This document shows positions 45,517 to 55,092 of a DNA stretch of 64,000 bases, in pieces (the stretch's first letter is position 1; each line of letters begins with the position of its first letter). The stretch lies in the NCBI GenBank assembly GCA_023657425.1, contig JAGTJW010000001.1, positions 1,240,001 to 1,304,000 of the forward strand. Direction: 5' to 3'. The stretch is from Ideonella sp. WA131b (GTDB lineage Bacteria > Pseudomonadota > Gammaproteobacteria > Burkholderiales > Burkholderiaceae_C). Under the pieces are notes generated by a model. It had not been told where the DNA came from and searched no databases. It saw only the letters and a program-made list of their open reading frames with translations. A program made the translations under genes and the position numbers.

Positions 45517-47739
45517 CTATGGGGTCTCCGCTTCGTGGCCCAAATCACCGTGACCGCAGACATGACAGATGAAGCCCCGAACCCCGTTCCCGTCGAACCA
45601 AGGCACTGCCAAGACGTCGGCCCCGAGGTAGCGATCCACCCATCCCGGCTGGGAGCCTAGCTCTTCCAGATTCTTGACCGAGGGCAGTAGCGTCGGCATC
45701 CACGCCTTGCAGGTCGGACAGATCTCTGTCCCCCACGACGTAGAGCAGCTCGGGCACTGGCACGAGAATCGACGGCCTTGGCCAAGCGTGAAGTCGCGCC
45801 GACTGTCGCAGGCCACGCCGCAGGTTGGACAGGTCAACAGCGCATTCACCATGCCGATGCCCTGCTCCAGCTTCTCCGCGAAGACCTGGAGCTTTCGAAT
45901 CGACTCCTCGGACTTGGTGATCAGCGCTTTGAGCTCCTTCTTCTTGGCGTTGAATTGACCGCTGGGTCCTCGATCTCTGACTGCAAGGTGCAGTTGCTCC
46001 GAAACGGCCACATGATCGGCCCGCAAGGTGGCCAGGCGAGCTTGCTCCGCGGCAAGTCGTTGGGGCAAGTTCAACTGCTCCTGCGGCTGCGGCGCCCGCC
46101 GAATGAGCACATTCCCGCCTGACACCTCCAGCCAGGGAGCTCCGTCGCATACGCCGGGCAGTGGTGACTCGCCAAGTTCCGGCGGGTACGCAAGGAACTT
46201 CGATCCGGTGATGACCCAGCGCAGCTCACGGGCAACGCGTTCGACACTCGACAGATCCCACGGCGAAACCGACAGAAATCCCGCCCGCTCCCGTCCCTGG
46301 CACGCCACCTCGTGTGGCAGAGCGTGCAAGCGCGACCGGAGCTGCCTAAAGGCATCTTCACCGCTATGGTCGGTCGACAGGCTGGGATGCAGAAGCACCA
46401 CCTGTTCGCCATGACTCGCCGCGAGGTCCGCGTCAGCGATCACCGAACGGAGAGCATCCTCACCCAGCCTGCCCATCGAAGCCGCGATCGGCACGAAGCG
46501 CACTGGTCTTGCACCGGGCACATCCAGCCGCAAGGTACCCTCGGTCTCAGACCACGAAAGCTCGGCCCGCCCGCCCTGCCCGATGAGGCTCACCTTGCCT
46601 CGTTCGAGCGACTCCTCCAAATCCTCGGGTTCGAGTTGGAGCTGTTCTAGGGCGCGGATGACCAGCAGCAGTGCGAACAAGTCGAACCCCCTGCAAAGGT
46701 CCTGCATCGCCTGGAAGTACTCCTCAGGCCGTGGAGTCTGCTCGAGACCGAGCCGCGCCCAGGCCAGCCAAAGCTCCGAAACCCGTCGATAGTGAACATC
46801 GTTCGCGAGGATGTTCGTCATCTTGAGCGTCGTGCTCACGAACGCCCGCCGCGGGACTTCCTTGTACAGGGTTGAGTCCATCAGTCCTGCCACCGAGTAC
46901 TTGAGGAACTTCAGCTTTTCGAGGGTACGCTCGGCCTTCCTGCGCGCTTCGCCGGCATCGAGGGACGCCCCCCACAGCTGGAACACCCGCTTCTGCCGCC
47001 AATGCGAACCCAATGAGGCTGATGAGCTGTAGTCTTCGGCCTCGCTGAAGAGCCGCACCAGCTTTGCCACCTCGCTCACCCTGCGGGACAGGTAGGCATC
47101 AAGGTGGTCTACGAGCCGCACCGCCACGCGATTCTCGTAGATGTCGAATTGCTCCTCTCTCACGAGAGCGAGAACGCGCTTGGGGATGACCGCTCGCAAC
47201 GTCGGTCGGTCCCAGTCCTCGGTGTGCGAAGCCAGATACCCGGCAGCCTGTGTAGCCAATCGGCGTGCGCGACTGACCGCGGTCCGCTCGACGTCGATGC
47301 GCAGGTGTGTGCGAGGTCTCTGGCACACCTCGGTCAGGTGACCGAGTTGGTCCGCAAGCAGCAGTTCGAATTCCTGCAGGTCCGCGCGCTCCGACAATCC
47401 GGGGACCAGCGGCGAGACCGAGAGAAGGTCCAGCCACGTGCCACCCTCCTGGATGACCCGGCGGACGCTGCTTCCGACATCGACGATGCTCTTGATGTCC
47501 AGGTCATCGAGAAGCTGCGATCGCGGGATGGCACCCTGCAGACGCTCACCGCCTGCCGCCAGCAGTTGCCACTGCCCGCGAAGATCGGGGACGAAGTAAG
47601 CAGGCTCTCGGACCGGGACCGAGTTCAGAAAGAGCGGCAGGTTGCCCTCAGGCTGGACCAGGTAGCGCCCCAGGACGGCCGAACCGGGACTGGCCTCACG
47701 GGCTTCTCCCGTCACTCGATCGATCAGGTGCAGGGTCAT
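45517..47739 (-). CDS. Large zinc-ribbon protein, DUF2357-like/McrC-like partner of the McrB-type NTPase
   Basis: A 740-residue protein and last gene of the defence operon. The middle (YENRVAVRLVDHLDAYLSRRVSEVAKL) recalls DUF2357 proteins, which often pair with McrB-like NTPases in the way McrC does. I cannot point to a secure ExK catalytic centre. A coiled coil (about residues 565–630) precedes a C-terminal block of zinc ribbons: CPTCGVAC, CQCPSC, CPTC and CHVCGHGD. Its ATG overlaps the stop of the McrB-like gene (ATGA). The likely role is the effector or nuclease half of a two-component complex; this is inference from pairing. Confidence 0.65.
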   Translation of the reverse strand: MTLHLIDRVTGEAREASPGSAVLGRYLVQPEGNLPLFLNSVPVREPAYFVPDLRGQWQLLAAGGERLQGAIPRSQLLDDLDIKSIVDVGSSVRRVIQEGGTWLDLLSVSPLVPGLSERADLQEFELLLADQLGHLTEVCQRPRTHLRIDVERTAVSRARRLATQAAGYLASHTEDWDRPTLRAVIPKRVLALVREEQFDIYENRVAVRLVDHLDAYLSRRVSEVAKLVRLFSEAEDYSSSASLGSHWRQKRVFQLWGASLDAGEARRKAERTLEKLKFLKYSVAGLMDSTLYKEVPRRAFVSTTLKMTNILANDVHYRRVSELWLAWARLGLEQTPRPEEYFQAMQDLCRGFDLFALLLVIRALEQLQLEPEDLEESLERGKVSLIGQGGRAELSWSETEGTLRLDVPGARPVRFVPIAASMGRLGEDALRSVIADADLAASHGEQVVLLHPSLSTDHSGEDAFRQLRSRLHALPHEVACQGRERAGFLSVSPWDLSSVERVARELRWVITGSKFLAYPPELGESPLPGVCDGAPWLEVSGGNVLIRRAPQPQEQLNLPQRLAAEQARLATLRADHVAVSEQLHLAVRDRGPSGQFNAKKKELKALITKSEESIRKLQVFAEKLEQGIGMVNALLTCPTCGVACDSRRDFTLGQGRRFSCQCPSCSTSWGTEICPTCKAWMPTLLPSVKNLEELGSQPGWVDRYLGADVLAVPWFDGNGVRGFICHVCGHGDLGHEAETP

Positions 47740-50198
47740 GCCGCTTCGTCGGCACCCAGACGACGCAACTCGGACTGAACGATGCCCATCGACTTCTCGG
47801 GCTTGTCCTCCGAACGCAGGACCGGCCAGGCGTCGTCCAACGCGGTGCGAAGGACCTCCAGGTCATCCGGCCGCGTGTCGTGGCGATCTCGGATCTTCCT
47901 CAGAAGCTTGGTCGCGAGGACATGGTCTACTGCCTCTGCCACGCTGCCCCCTGCGGCCAGCACGACCGGTACGAACGTCATCATCTGCCGCTCCAGGCGG
48001 TTGCCCCAGCCCACCCTGAATCGCTTGCCGAGAACGTCAGCGAACCGATCATCGAGGAACCGATAGGCCTCGGCGGCCTTGCGCTGGTGCGTGGTCTGCG
48101 CTGCCGAGAACGCAGCTTGGAGGCCCGTCATGGCGACAGGTGCACGAGCGCGCAGCCGCTTCGGCTTGAACGACTCGCGGTGACGCGGCAGTTCCATCAC
48201 GTGGGCGCGGTCGTACGTCTTGTCTGCGAAGTCCTTGGTCGTCTCGTCGTGATTGGCCGTTCCCACGAACCAGACGTTCTGAGGTAGCGGCAGCGTTCGC
48301 CCATCGCGCAGCAGCGCCGGTGCCGGATCGACGGCAGCCGTCATCAGATCGAGCTTCTGGTACTGCGGATCCTGCTCGAGCGCCGACAGCAGATCGGCAA
48401 AGTACTGCTCCGGATGCGAGAGGTTCATCTCGTCGAGCACCACGATGAACGGCAGGTCTGCATAGCGCGGGCATTGCGCGCGATAAAGCGCCTGCAGGAA
48501 CTCCGACTCGTAGAAGCGCCGCTCGAACGCGTTGAAGTGCCCGATCAGATCCTGTCGATCCCGCCACCCCGCCTGCACCTCGATGAGCGCCGAACCAGCC
48601 CCAAGCGCCCGCGCAAACGCCAATGGCAGACTGGTCTTGCCGGTGCCGCTGATGCCTTGGAGAAGATGCAGGCGGCTCGAGGCCATTCCGGCGAGGAAGC
48701 AACGGATGTCGGAAAGCGAGTAGTAGAGCTCCTTGCCGGAGGCCGGATCGAGTGCGACTCGCTGCTGCAGTTCGACGCAGAAGTCGGCCAGGTTGTCGAT
48801 CTCATCCAGCGCGGAAACGGTGCTCTGCAGATCGTCGTCCTCGTCCATCTGGCTGCAAGACGGGAACGGGCTGACACCGTCCGACCTGCGGATACGCTCA
48901 TCGACGTCCTTTCGCAGTTCTTCCAGGGCAGCCTGCAGAAGATCCCGACTGCTCTCAAGGGCAGCCTTCTGATCCCGGAGCGATTCGAGCTCCGTCACCG
49001 CGATCGCCGATCGAGCCGTTGCCGCGCGGCTGGACAGAAGCTCCTGCGACAGGCGAGCGCGGTCGGCTTCCCACTCTTCGCGGGCCTGCTCAAGTTCCTG
49101 CAACCGGTCCATGGCGCCCGCACTGGGTTGTTCCGCTAGGCGATCCTGAAGTGACTTGTTCTCCTTGCGGAGCGCGTCGAGCTCCCGCTTGATCTCCTCC
49201 AGAGGCCTGTTACCCAGGGCGCGCACGGCGTCTTCACGTTCCCGGAGTTGGCCATAGAGGTCATCCCGCTCTCTGCGAGCCTCTTCCAGCCGCGCTTCCA
49301 GGTCACGGATCCTTGCCTGCGCCTGCTCCTGCGCTGCGCTGGCCCGTTGAGCAACCCTTGCGTCGAACGCCTCGCGATCCTCGCGAAGAATGTCCTCAAC
49401 GACATCCAGATGCGCACGCTGCGTCTTCAGTTCCGCGCGCTGCCTGGAAAAATCGGCCTCGACCTGTCGCCTCTCGGCGTCGAGCCGTTGCGCGGCCTCG
49501 CCGTGCTCGGTTTCCCACTGACCACGAAGCTCGTCAATCCGAGCCCTGCCTGCCGCTTCGGCATTCCGCCACTCCTCGTCCCATCTGGCTCGTTCATCGG
49601 CAATGGTCTTTCGAGCCTCAGACATGGACTTTCGCAGAACCTCGGCCTCTTCCTCCAGGAGTGTCAGAGACTTGCGCCGCTCCTTTGCAAAGCCGGCTTC
49701 GGCGTTGAGCGTCGCAACCCGCAAGGCGTCTTCGCGTACCCGGAGTTCGTCTTCGGCTGCCTTGGCTGCAGCCTCACGTCCGGCGAGCGAGGCAAGCGTA
49801 CTGTCGAGATCCTCGCGGTCCTTCGCGAGCGCCGCCCGCGCGTCGGCGAGTTTCCTCTCACCGTCTTCCAAGCGCAGCATCCGCTCGGCCCGCGCCTTGC
49901 ACAGGGCGTGAGCCTCCCACAGCTCCCGAGCGGCGTGTACCAGGTCGCTCTCGGAAACAGACGGAGCTGGCGGCGCATTCGTGGCCACGGTGATGTCCGC
50001 GTCTGTAGCAGTCTCTATCGACTGCCCGTGAACCGTGCTGATCGCAGCGACAGCGAGGGTGGGTGTCGTGATGTCCTGGGAGCTTGTCGGGACAGAGACC
50101 GGCGGCGCAGGAGCCGCAGCCACAGGTGGAGGAGCCGCGACAGCCGGCTTCGGGGCCGGAGGTTGCGGAGGTCGGTGCTTGTTCTTGTGCTTCGCCAT
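47736..50198 (-). CDS. Coiled-coil McrB/MoxR-like AAA+ NTPase
   Basis: An 820-residue protein. Residues 1–60 are Pro/Ala-rich. Residues ~95–440 are one long Glu/Arg-rich coiled coil. The C-terminal AAA+ domain has Walker A LLQGISGTGKTSL (about 512–524), Walker B PFIVVLDEMNLSHPEQYF (584–601) and WFVGTANHDETTKDF (643–657). The DEMN Walker B and TANHDE sensor are McrB-group features. In McrBC this protein is a GTP-driven translocase; here the coiled coil may replace the DNA-binding N-terminus. It is 21 bases after the unknown 519-residue gene and coupled to the zinc-ribbon gene. Confidence 0.85.
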   Translation of the reverse strand: MAKHKNKHRPPQPPAPKPAVAAPPPVAAAPAPPVSVPTSSQDITTPTLAVAAISTVHGQSIETATDADITVATNAPPAPSVSESDLVHAARELWEAHALCKARAERMLRLEDGERKLADARAALAKDREDLDSTLASLAGREAAAKAAEDELRVREDALRVATLNAEAGFAKERRKSLTLLEEEAEVLRKSMSEARKTIADERARWDEEWRNAEAAGRARIDELRGQWETEHGEAAQRLDAERRQVEADFSRQRAELKTQRAHLDVVEDILREDREAFDARVAQRASAAQEQAQARIRDLEARLEEARRERDDLYGQLREREDAVRALGNRPLEEIKRELDALRKENKSLQDRLAEQPSAGAMDRLQELEQAREEWEADRARLSQELLSSRAATARSAIAVTELESLRDQKAALESSRDLLQAALEELRKDVDERIRRSDGVSPFPSCSQMDEDDDLQSTVSALDEIDNLADFCVELQQRVALDPASGKELYYSLSDIRCFLAGMASSRLHLLQGISGTGKTSLPLAFARALGAGSALIEVQAGWRDRQDLIGHFNAFERRFYESEFLQALYRAQCPRYADLPFIVVLDEMNLSHPEQYFADLLSALEQDPQYQKLDLMTAAVDPAPALLRDGRTLPLPQNVWFVGTANHDETTKDFADKTYDRAHVMELPRHRESFKPKRLRARAPVAMTGLQAAFSAAQTTHQRKAAEAYRFLDDRFADVLGKRFRVGWGNRLERQMMTFVPVVLAAGGSVAEAVDHVLATKLLRKIRDRHDTRPDDLEVLRTALDDAWPVLRSEDKPEKSMGIVQSELRRLGADEAA

Positions 50199-50219
50199 CT
50201 TCTGAAACCCTCTCCCTGA

Positions 50220-51779
50220 TTACGCTCTGCCCTGATCCAGTCCACCCAGGATTGCAACGGACCGATAGACGGACTCGACTGCATCCCTTACCAAGACCAT
50301 GTCCAGATCTCTGCCGCCCGCGTGACTCGCCTCGCCACCCAATGAGGCGATGCGATCTAGTTCCTCAAGAAGCTCCGCATCGCGTTTCGCTGCATGAACA
50401 AGCGGATGATCCGGATGTTTCGTTGCCACCATCATGGACGCAACGATTACCGCGCGCAGCCGCCAACCGGACTCAAAGCAAGCAGACTTGACGTGATTCG
50501 GAGGCGTTCGAGAAATGGCCTCAGGTAAGGGAATTCGGAAGCCCAGCTGTTTGGCATGCTCTTCATAGATACTTTGCACGTACTGCCTGTCTTGGACCGG
50601 TTTCGTCTTTCCCGTCCGGTCCGTGAAGTAGACCTGTCGCCAAATGGTTCCTAAAGGAAACCGGAGCGCGATCGTCCGGAAGGCAGATTCCATAAGACGC
50701 CGGGCGGAACCTAAGAGCCCTTTCAAACGGTCCTTGGGGCAGTGATCACCGAGGTACTCCGCATCGACGCAACCCATCTCCAGTTCGACCAGGGCGTCGA
50801 ACTCCGGCAGATCTCGCGCGTTGAGCGTGAGCCGCCTCTCGACATTGGCGACGGCTAGCGCGCGGACCTCCGCGATCCATTTCTGCTGGTCCGCTGCGCG
50901 GGAGTCGAGCGAATCCCCAAGCAGTCCCTCGAGCACTTCGCGCAGACCAGACTGATTCGGCAGCTCCCGCGAAATGGCCCGGCGCAACATCGTGTTCTCC
51001 CCGAGTCCGAAGGGATCGCAGGCGTGCCAATCAGCCGACATCTCTCCTTCGACTAGGTACACGAACGTGGTGAGGAAGACGGGGACGCGGGTGTCGTCCA
51101 CCATCGAGACCCGCTCCAGCGCAGGGCCGACGTCGACGTCCACCGCAGGGTCATCGTCGTCTATCTCGACCGATTCGGAGTTCCGCAGAGCCGCCTTGTA
51201 CCGCCGTGTCGCACGGAGGATCTGCCTGACGTCGGGCACGGGCGGAAATGCGTCGTCGCGTGGTCGGCACATGAACGCGCGCTCGCGCCGCGGCTTGCCG
51301 CGTGTGCCAAGCATCAGGTCTGGAAAGCCGCTGTCCCCACGCTCCAGTTCCGCGAAGTCCAGCCTCTTCACGAACCGAGGCCAGAGTTCCCCAGACCATG
51401 GATCCTGGAAGACATGTCCAGTCACTGGCGGGCGCATGTCGAGGGCTTCCGCCTGGAACATTTCCTCGCCCGCCTGGCTCGGGAGACCGTCAGAGCGGAT
51501 CAGTCCTCTCTGCAACAACTCGGCAAGGATCAGCGTGGCGAGATCCCGATGGATCTTCAGTCGATCCCCGATCCGTTGGGGGACGGTGATGCCCGCTCTG
51601 CACAGACCGAGGACGGCCTTCTGGAGCACATTGATCTCGCGGTCGCGGACCTCGGGGGCCACGACCCGATACGCGAGTGCAGGCCAGAGGACAAAGCGGC
51701 GCTGCGTGAATCGCACCCCCTTCGGCAGCCTTGGCCCGAAGTACAGGACGGGCGAGTCAAGCTGAAACAACGCAGCCAT
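50220..51779 (-). CDS. Unknown conserved-looking protein of the defence operon
   Basis: A 519-residue protein with no family I recognise. Starting at ATG 51779 it reads MAALFQLDSPVLYFGPRLPKG. Residues ~45–100 (VLGLCRAGITVPQRIGDRLKIHRDLATLILAELLQRGLI) look like a winged helix-turn-helix. The middle holds an acidic stretch (EIDDDDPAVDVDVG). The C-terminal third is helical. Its start overlaps the helicase stop by 23 bases, so it belongs to the operon. It could be a substrate-recognition or adaptor subunit between helicase and McrB-like NTPase. Confidence 0.7.
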   Translation of the reverse strand: MAALFQLDSPVLYFGPRLPKGVRFTQRRFVLWPALAYRVVAPEVRDREINVLQKAVLGLCRAGITVPQRIGDRLKIHRDLATLILAELLQRGLIRSDGLPSQAGEEMFQAEALDMRPPVTGHVFQDPWSGELWPRFVKRLDFAELERGDSGFPDLMLGTRGKPRRERAFMCRPRDDAFPPVPDVRQILRATRRYKAALRNSESVEIDDDDPAVDVDVGPALERVSMVDDTRVPVFLTTFVYLVEGEMSADWHACDPFGLGENTMLRRAISRELPNQSGLREVLEGLLGDSLDSRAADQQKWIAEVRALAVANVERRLTLNARDLPEFDALVELEMGCVDAEYLGDHCPKDRLKGLLGSARRLMESAFRTIALRFPLGTIWRQVYFTDRTGKTKPVQDRQYVQSIYEEHAKQLGFRIPLPEAISRTPPNHVKSACFESGWRLRAVIVASMMVATKHPDHPLVHAAKRDAELLEELDRIASLGGEASHAGGRDLDMVLVRDAVESVYRSVAILGGLDQGRA

Positions 51780-54700
51780 CCCGACCCTCACACAGTTTCC
51801 GGAAGGCGACCAGGCCGCGCAGACTGTTCTGCGCAGCCTCGCCTTGCAGCATCCCGGCATCGCCGACGACGATGAGTAAGCGCTGTTGTCGGCTCATGGC
51901 CACGCACAGGCGGTTCTCCAGCATCAAGTGGCCGAACTTACGGCGCATCGAACGTTCATCGGAAAGGCGGTGATCGTTCGAACGGGTCATCGACAGGAAG
52001 ACGACATCGAACTCCTTGCCCTGGAAGGCATCGACCGTACCGACCCGGATTCGTTCCTTGCGTTGACCGTCCGAACGAAAGGTCTCGCGCCACGCGTCTG
52101 CAACGCGGAACGATCCGTCTGGCAGGAGTTCCGCGATGCCCAGGGGCTCGAGTTGCTGGAACACCTCGTCGACCTGCGCTGCATAGAAGGAGATCACGCC
52201 GAAACTCAGATCCTGCCGCATCGAGGCAAGCTTATTGAGCTCCTTGGCGATCCAGCGCGCTTCTGCTGGTCTGCGCTTGCTTTGCCCACCCTGTTCCCGC
52301 CCGGCAGAGAGCGGCACATCCACCCAGGCCGCGACGTGCGGCTGATATCCCGGCAGGTCATGCGCAAACTCATCCGCCAGCTTGCCCGAACGGAATGCCT
52401 CCCCGTAAGGCGCGTAGAAGGTGTCGCTGACGAACGAGCCCAGGACCGGATGCATGCGGTACTGAACGTCGAGCGTCACGGTTCTCTTGATGCCATCGGC
52501 GGCCTCGCGCTCCCGCATGGACTCGAACAGCCGTTGAAAAAGGCTGCGCCGCAGCGCGTTGCGGGTCTCCTCGGAGACCGAGAGCTCCAACTGCCCCTCG
52601 ACATCCGGCTCCAGGATGTGTGGCAGCTGCCGGTGGTCGCCCACCAGAATGATGCGTCGCTCGGCGAGCGACATCGGGATGAAGAGATCCAGTGGGTTTG
52701 CCCGGGCCGCCTCGTCGACGATGACGTTCGCGAAGACGCTGTTGTCGCCCTTCTGCTGGCTCATCTGGTAACCAACCGATTGCTGGCAGGTCGCTGCAAG
52801 AACCACCGTGTAATCGGCAACGGCAGCCTTCACCCCGTCGATGTCGTTCTCTAGGTCGGCGAGGTATTCGTAGAGCACCGCATCTTCACCCCCAGAGGAC
52901 TCCCTGACGCGAGCGTAGAGCTCGTTGACGATCTCGTTGAGAAGTTCCTCCAGTCCAGCGTGGGCTACCGGGCCCCCAACGGTCGCAGACTCCGAGAATA
53001 GGTCAATGAGGCGGCCCTGAAGGGACTTCAGGTCCTCCAGGAAATCGGGATCCTTATCCTCTGACCACTCGGCGGCGGCCGAAAGCAGACGCATGTCGAC
53101 CTCTTCGTCGTACGCAACCCGCTCCAGCCGGTGGCGCAACCTCGCAGCATTGCGAGGGCCGTCGTCGCCGAAACTCGCGGCGTCCGTCCGAAGAGCCCGG
53201 ATGGACTTGAGCAGCAGTTCCCGGTCATCGGTCTCGACGGATGCCATCCCCGCGGGGCCGGCAGCCAACTCCCGGCGCACCGCGGCGAGTCGGTCGACGG
53301 TGGCTGGCGCCAGATAGGGTCTGACCAAGCCCTCCACTTTGACGGCTACCCGTAGCCCCTCCTCCAACCCCAGATGAGATGCCTGGTAAGCGGCCGCGAT
53401 GGATCGCACCTTATTGAGCACCTCGCTGATCGGGCGTTCGGGAAGCGCCGCCACATCGGCTTTAATGGCATCGATCCGGTCTCTTCGCCAGCGATCGAAT
53501 TCGTCCCCATCCTCGCCGCGCCCATGTTTTCGGCCGATCTTGAGAGCTGGTAGCCCGAACACGAGGGTGCGCGCCGCTGCGTTCTCCACCGCATCGTGCT
53601 GATAGCTGGTCAGCAGCGTCTGCCCAGCGAGATCGGTTTCTTCGGTCAGTTCGGCGAGGCGTGCCTGCAGCGCAGCGATCGTCTTCGTCTTGCCGGTGCC
53701 CGGAGGGCCTTGAATCAACGCGATGTCGGGCGTATTCAACGCCACGCGCAAAGCTTCGACTTGCCGCGGGGTGGGCTCGCTTCCGAAGATCTCTCTAACG
53801 GCCGTAGAGAGGGGCGCTTTGGCACTTCTTCGCCCGGTCCGAACAGGAACGTTTTCCAGCAGTAGGCCCAACGTAGGCATCGGCCCGTCGGCAGAGGCAA
53901 TCATCGCTTGAGCCCGCTCACGCCGCTCGAGACGTCGGCGGTCGCCGCTCAGGCTCATGAACAGCGCTCCTGGCGACGGCGGGGCGCGCTCATCGAGTTC
54001 ACCCGAGGGCTGGACATCGATGTAGCGCCCTGCCACGTCGGCACCCGCGAACGATCCAACGAAGATCCTGGGGCGGCCGCCTGTCAGGCTATCCGCGAGC
54101 GCTGAGTCGCCTGGCGCGGCATCCGAGACTTCCCGTAACTCCTTGGGCGGAAAAGCCGCGGCCTCCAGCTCGACGTCATCTGCGCCGCGCAAGACATTGA
54201 ACGCCGCATCCAGTTGGCGGCCGTCCGAGACCTTGAAGCGCCAGCGGCCGTCGGCCTGACGTTGGGCGTCCGAGTAGTTCAGCCAGCCAAGCGCGCGAGC
54301 GCGACGAAGGACAGACTCGCGTTCCAGCTTGTTGTATTCGCGCCAGACGTTGAGGTAGCTGCCCGCCCGCTCCACGAGTTGATCGAGTTGCGAACGCGCC
54401 GCTCCACGGAAAGCACCCGCGATCGTCGAGTCGCAGAAACGCACCCGACCGACCACGGGTGAAATCGGTCGACGGTCCTGAGCGAACTCTCCCCGCCGGG
54501 CTTCGACAAGCCGGGTCACCAGGAGCCGATCATCGGGCGTTCTCTGGACGTCGATCGCGTAGCCGCGTCCGTGCATACGAAACGGCTGGCGTTGATCACC
54601 AGTAGCAGTGGGGCTCCCAGAGATGAAGACCTTGTGGGGCGACTGCTGGTCTGCCACGACGAACCGTTCCGCCAGCCAGTTGATGACCTCGGCTGCCGAG

Positions 54701-55092
54701 ATGCTCTTGCCCAGCTTCTTGCGGATCGCATCAACGATCTTTTCGTCGACTCCGACGTCGATGTCATCCGGCCAGGAGTACTGAACCGGGAACTCGTGCA
54801 ACTGGATCTGCAACCGCTCAGCAGCCGCCTCCTTAGACGCAGTCGAGACGATCCAGCCGATCCTGGGCAGGTTGCGATCGCGCATCCTGCCGAGGATGGT
54901 CTGCTGCTGGGTGTCCCGGCCCGTGACGTTGACCGCAGTGTCCCCATAACGCAGAAGGGTCTGTCCCGACGAGTCCGAAAACAGAAGCGAGACCTCCGCC
55001 TTCTGCAGAGCGGGCGGGTCGAAGACCCGAGCATCCGCTGGGCAGACCTCGACCAGGAAGCAGGTGCCGTACGGGATCTCGTGTGCCTTCAT
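51757..55092 (-). CDS. Superfamily 1 helicase, Dna2/Upf1-like
   Basis: A 1111-residue protein. The helicase core sits in the C-terminal 650 residues: motif I ALIQGPPGTGKTKTIAAL (about 455–475), motif II VIVDEAARANP, motif III ILVGDHRQLP, motif IV VQYRMHPVLGSFVS, motif V GTVDAFQGKEFDVVFLS and motif VI NRLCVAMSRQQRLLIVVGD. This is the AAA_11/AAA_12 arrangement of DNA2/Upf1 helicases. The N-terminal 440 residues are unassigned; an N-terminal nuclease is not evident to me. Its ATG overlaps the kinase stop (ATGA). It probably unwinds or remodels nucleic acid in the response. Confidence 0.92.
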   Translation of the reverse strand: MKAHEIPYGTCFLVEVCPADARVFDPPALQKAEVSLLFSDSSGQTLLRYGDTAVNVTGRDTQQQTILGRMRDRNLPRIGWIVSTASKEAAAERLQIQLHEFPVQYSWPDDIDVGVDEKIVDAIRKKLGKSISAAEVINWLAERFVVADQQSPHKVFISGSPTATGDQRQPFRMHGRGYAIDVQRTPDDRLLVTRLVEARRGEFAQDRRPISPVVGRVRFCDSTIAGAFRGAARSQLDQLVERAGSYLNVWREYNKLERESVLRRARALGWLNYSDAQRQADGRWRFKVSDGRQLDAAFNVLRGADDVELEAAAFPPKELREVSDAAPGDSALADSLTGGRPRIFVGSFAGADVAGRYIDVQPSGELDERAPPSPGALFMSLSGDRRRLERRERAQAMIASADGPMPTLGLLLENVPVRTGRRSAKAPLSTAVREIFGSEPTPRQVEALRVALNTPDIALIQGPPGTGKTKTIAALQARLAELTEETDLAGQTLLTSYQHDAVENAAARTLVFGLPALKIGRKHGRGEDGDEFDRWRRDRIDAIKADVAALPERPISEVLNKVRSIAAAYQASHLGLEEGLRVAVKVEGLVRPYLAPATVDRLAAVRRELAAGPAGMASVETDDRELLLKSIRALRTDAASFGDDGPRNAARLRHRLERVAYDEEVDMRLLSAAAEWSEDKDPDFLEDLKSLQGRLIDLFSESATVGGPVAHAGLEELLNEIVNELYARVRESSGGEDAVLYEYLADLENDIDGVKAAVADYTVVLAATCQQSVGYQMSQQKGDNSVFANVIVDEAARANPLDLFIPMSLAERRIILVGDHRQLPHILEPDVEGQLELSVSEETRNALRRSLFQRLFESMREREAADGIKRTVTLDVQYRMHPVLGSFVSDTFYAPYGEAFRSGKLADEFAHDLPGYQPHVAAWVDVPLSAGREQGGQSKRRPAEARWIAKELNKLASMRQDLSFGVISFYAAQVDEVFQQLEPLGIAELLPDGSFRVADAWRETFRSDGQRKERIRVGTVDAFQGKEFDVVFLSMTRSNDHRLSDERSMRRKFGHLMLENRLCVAMSRQQRLLIVVGDAGMLQGEAAQNSLRGLVAFRKLCEGRDGCVVSA

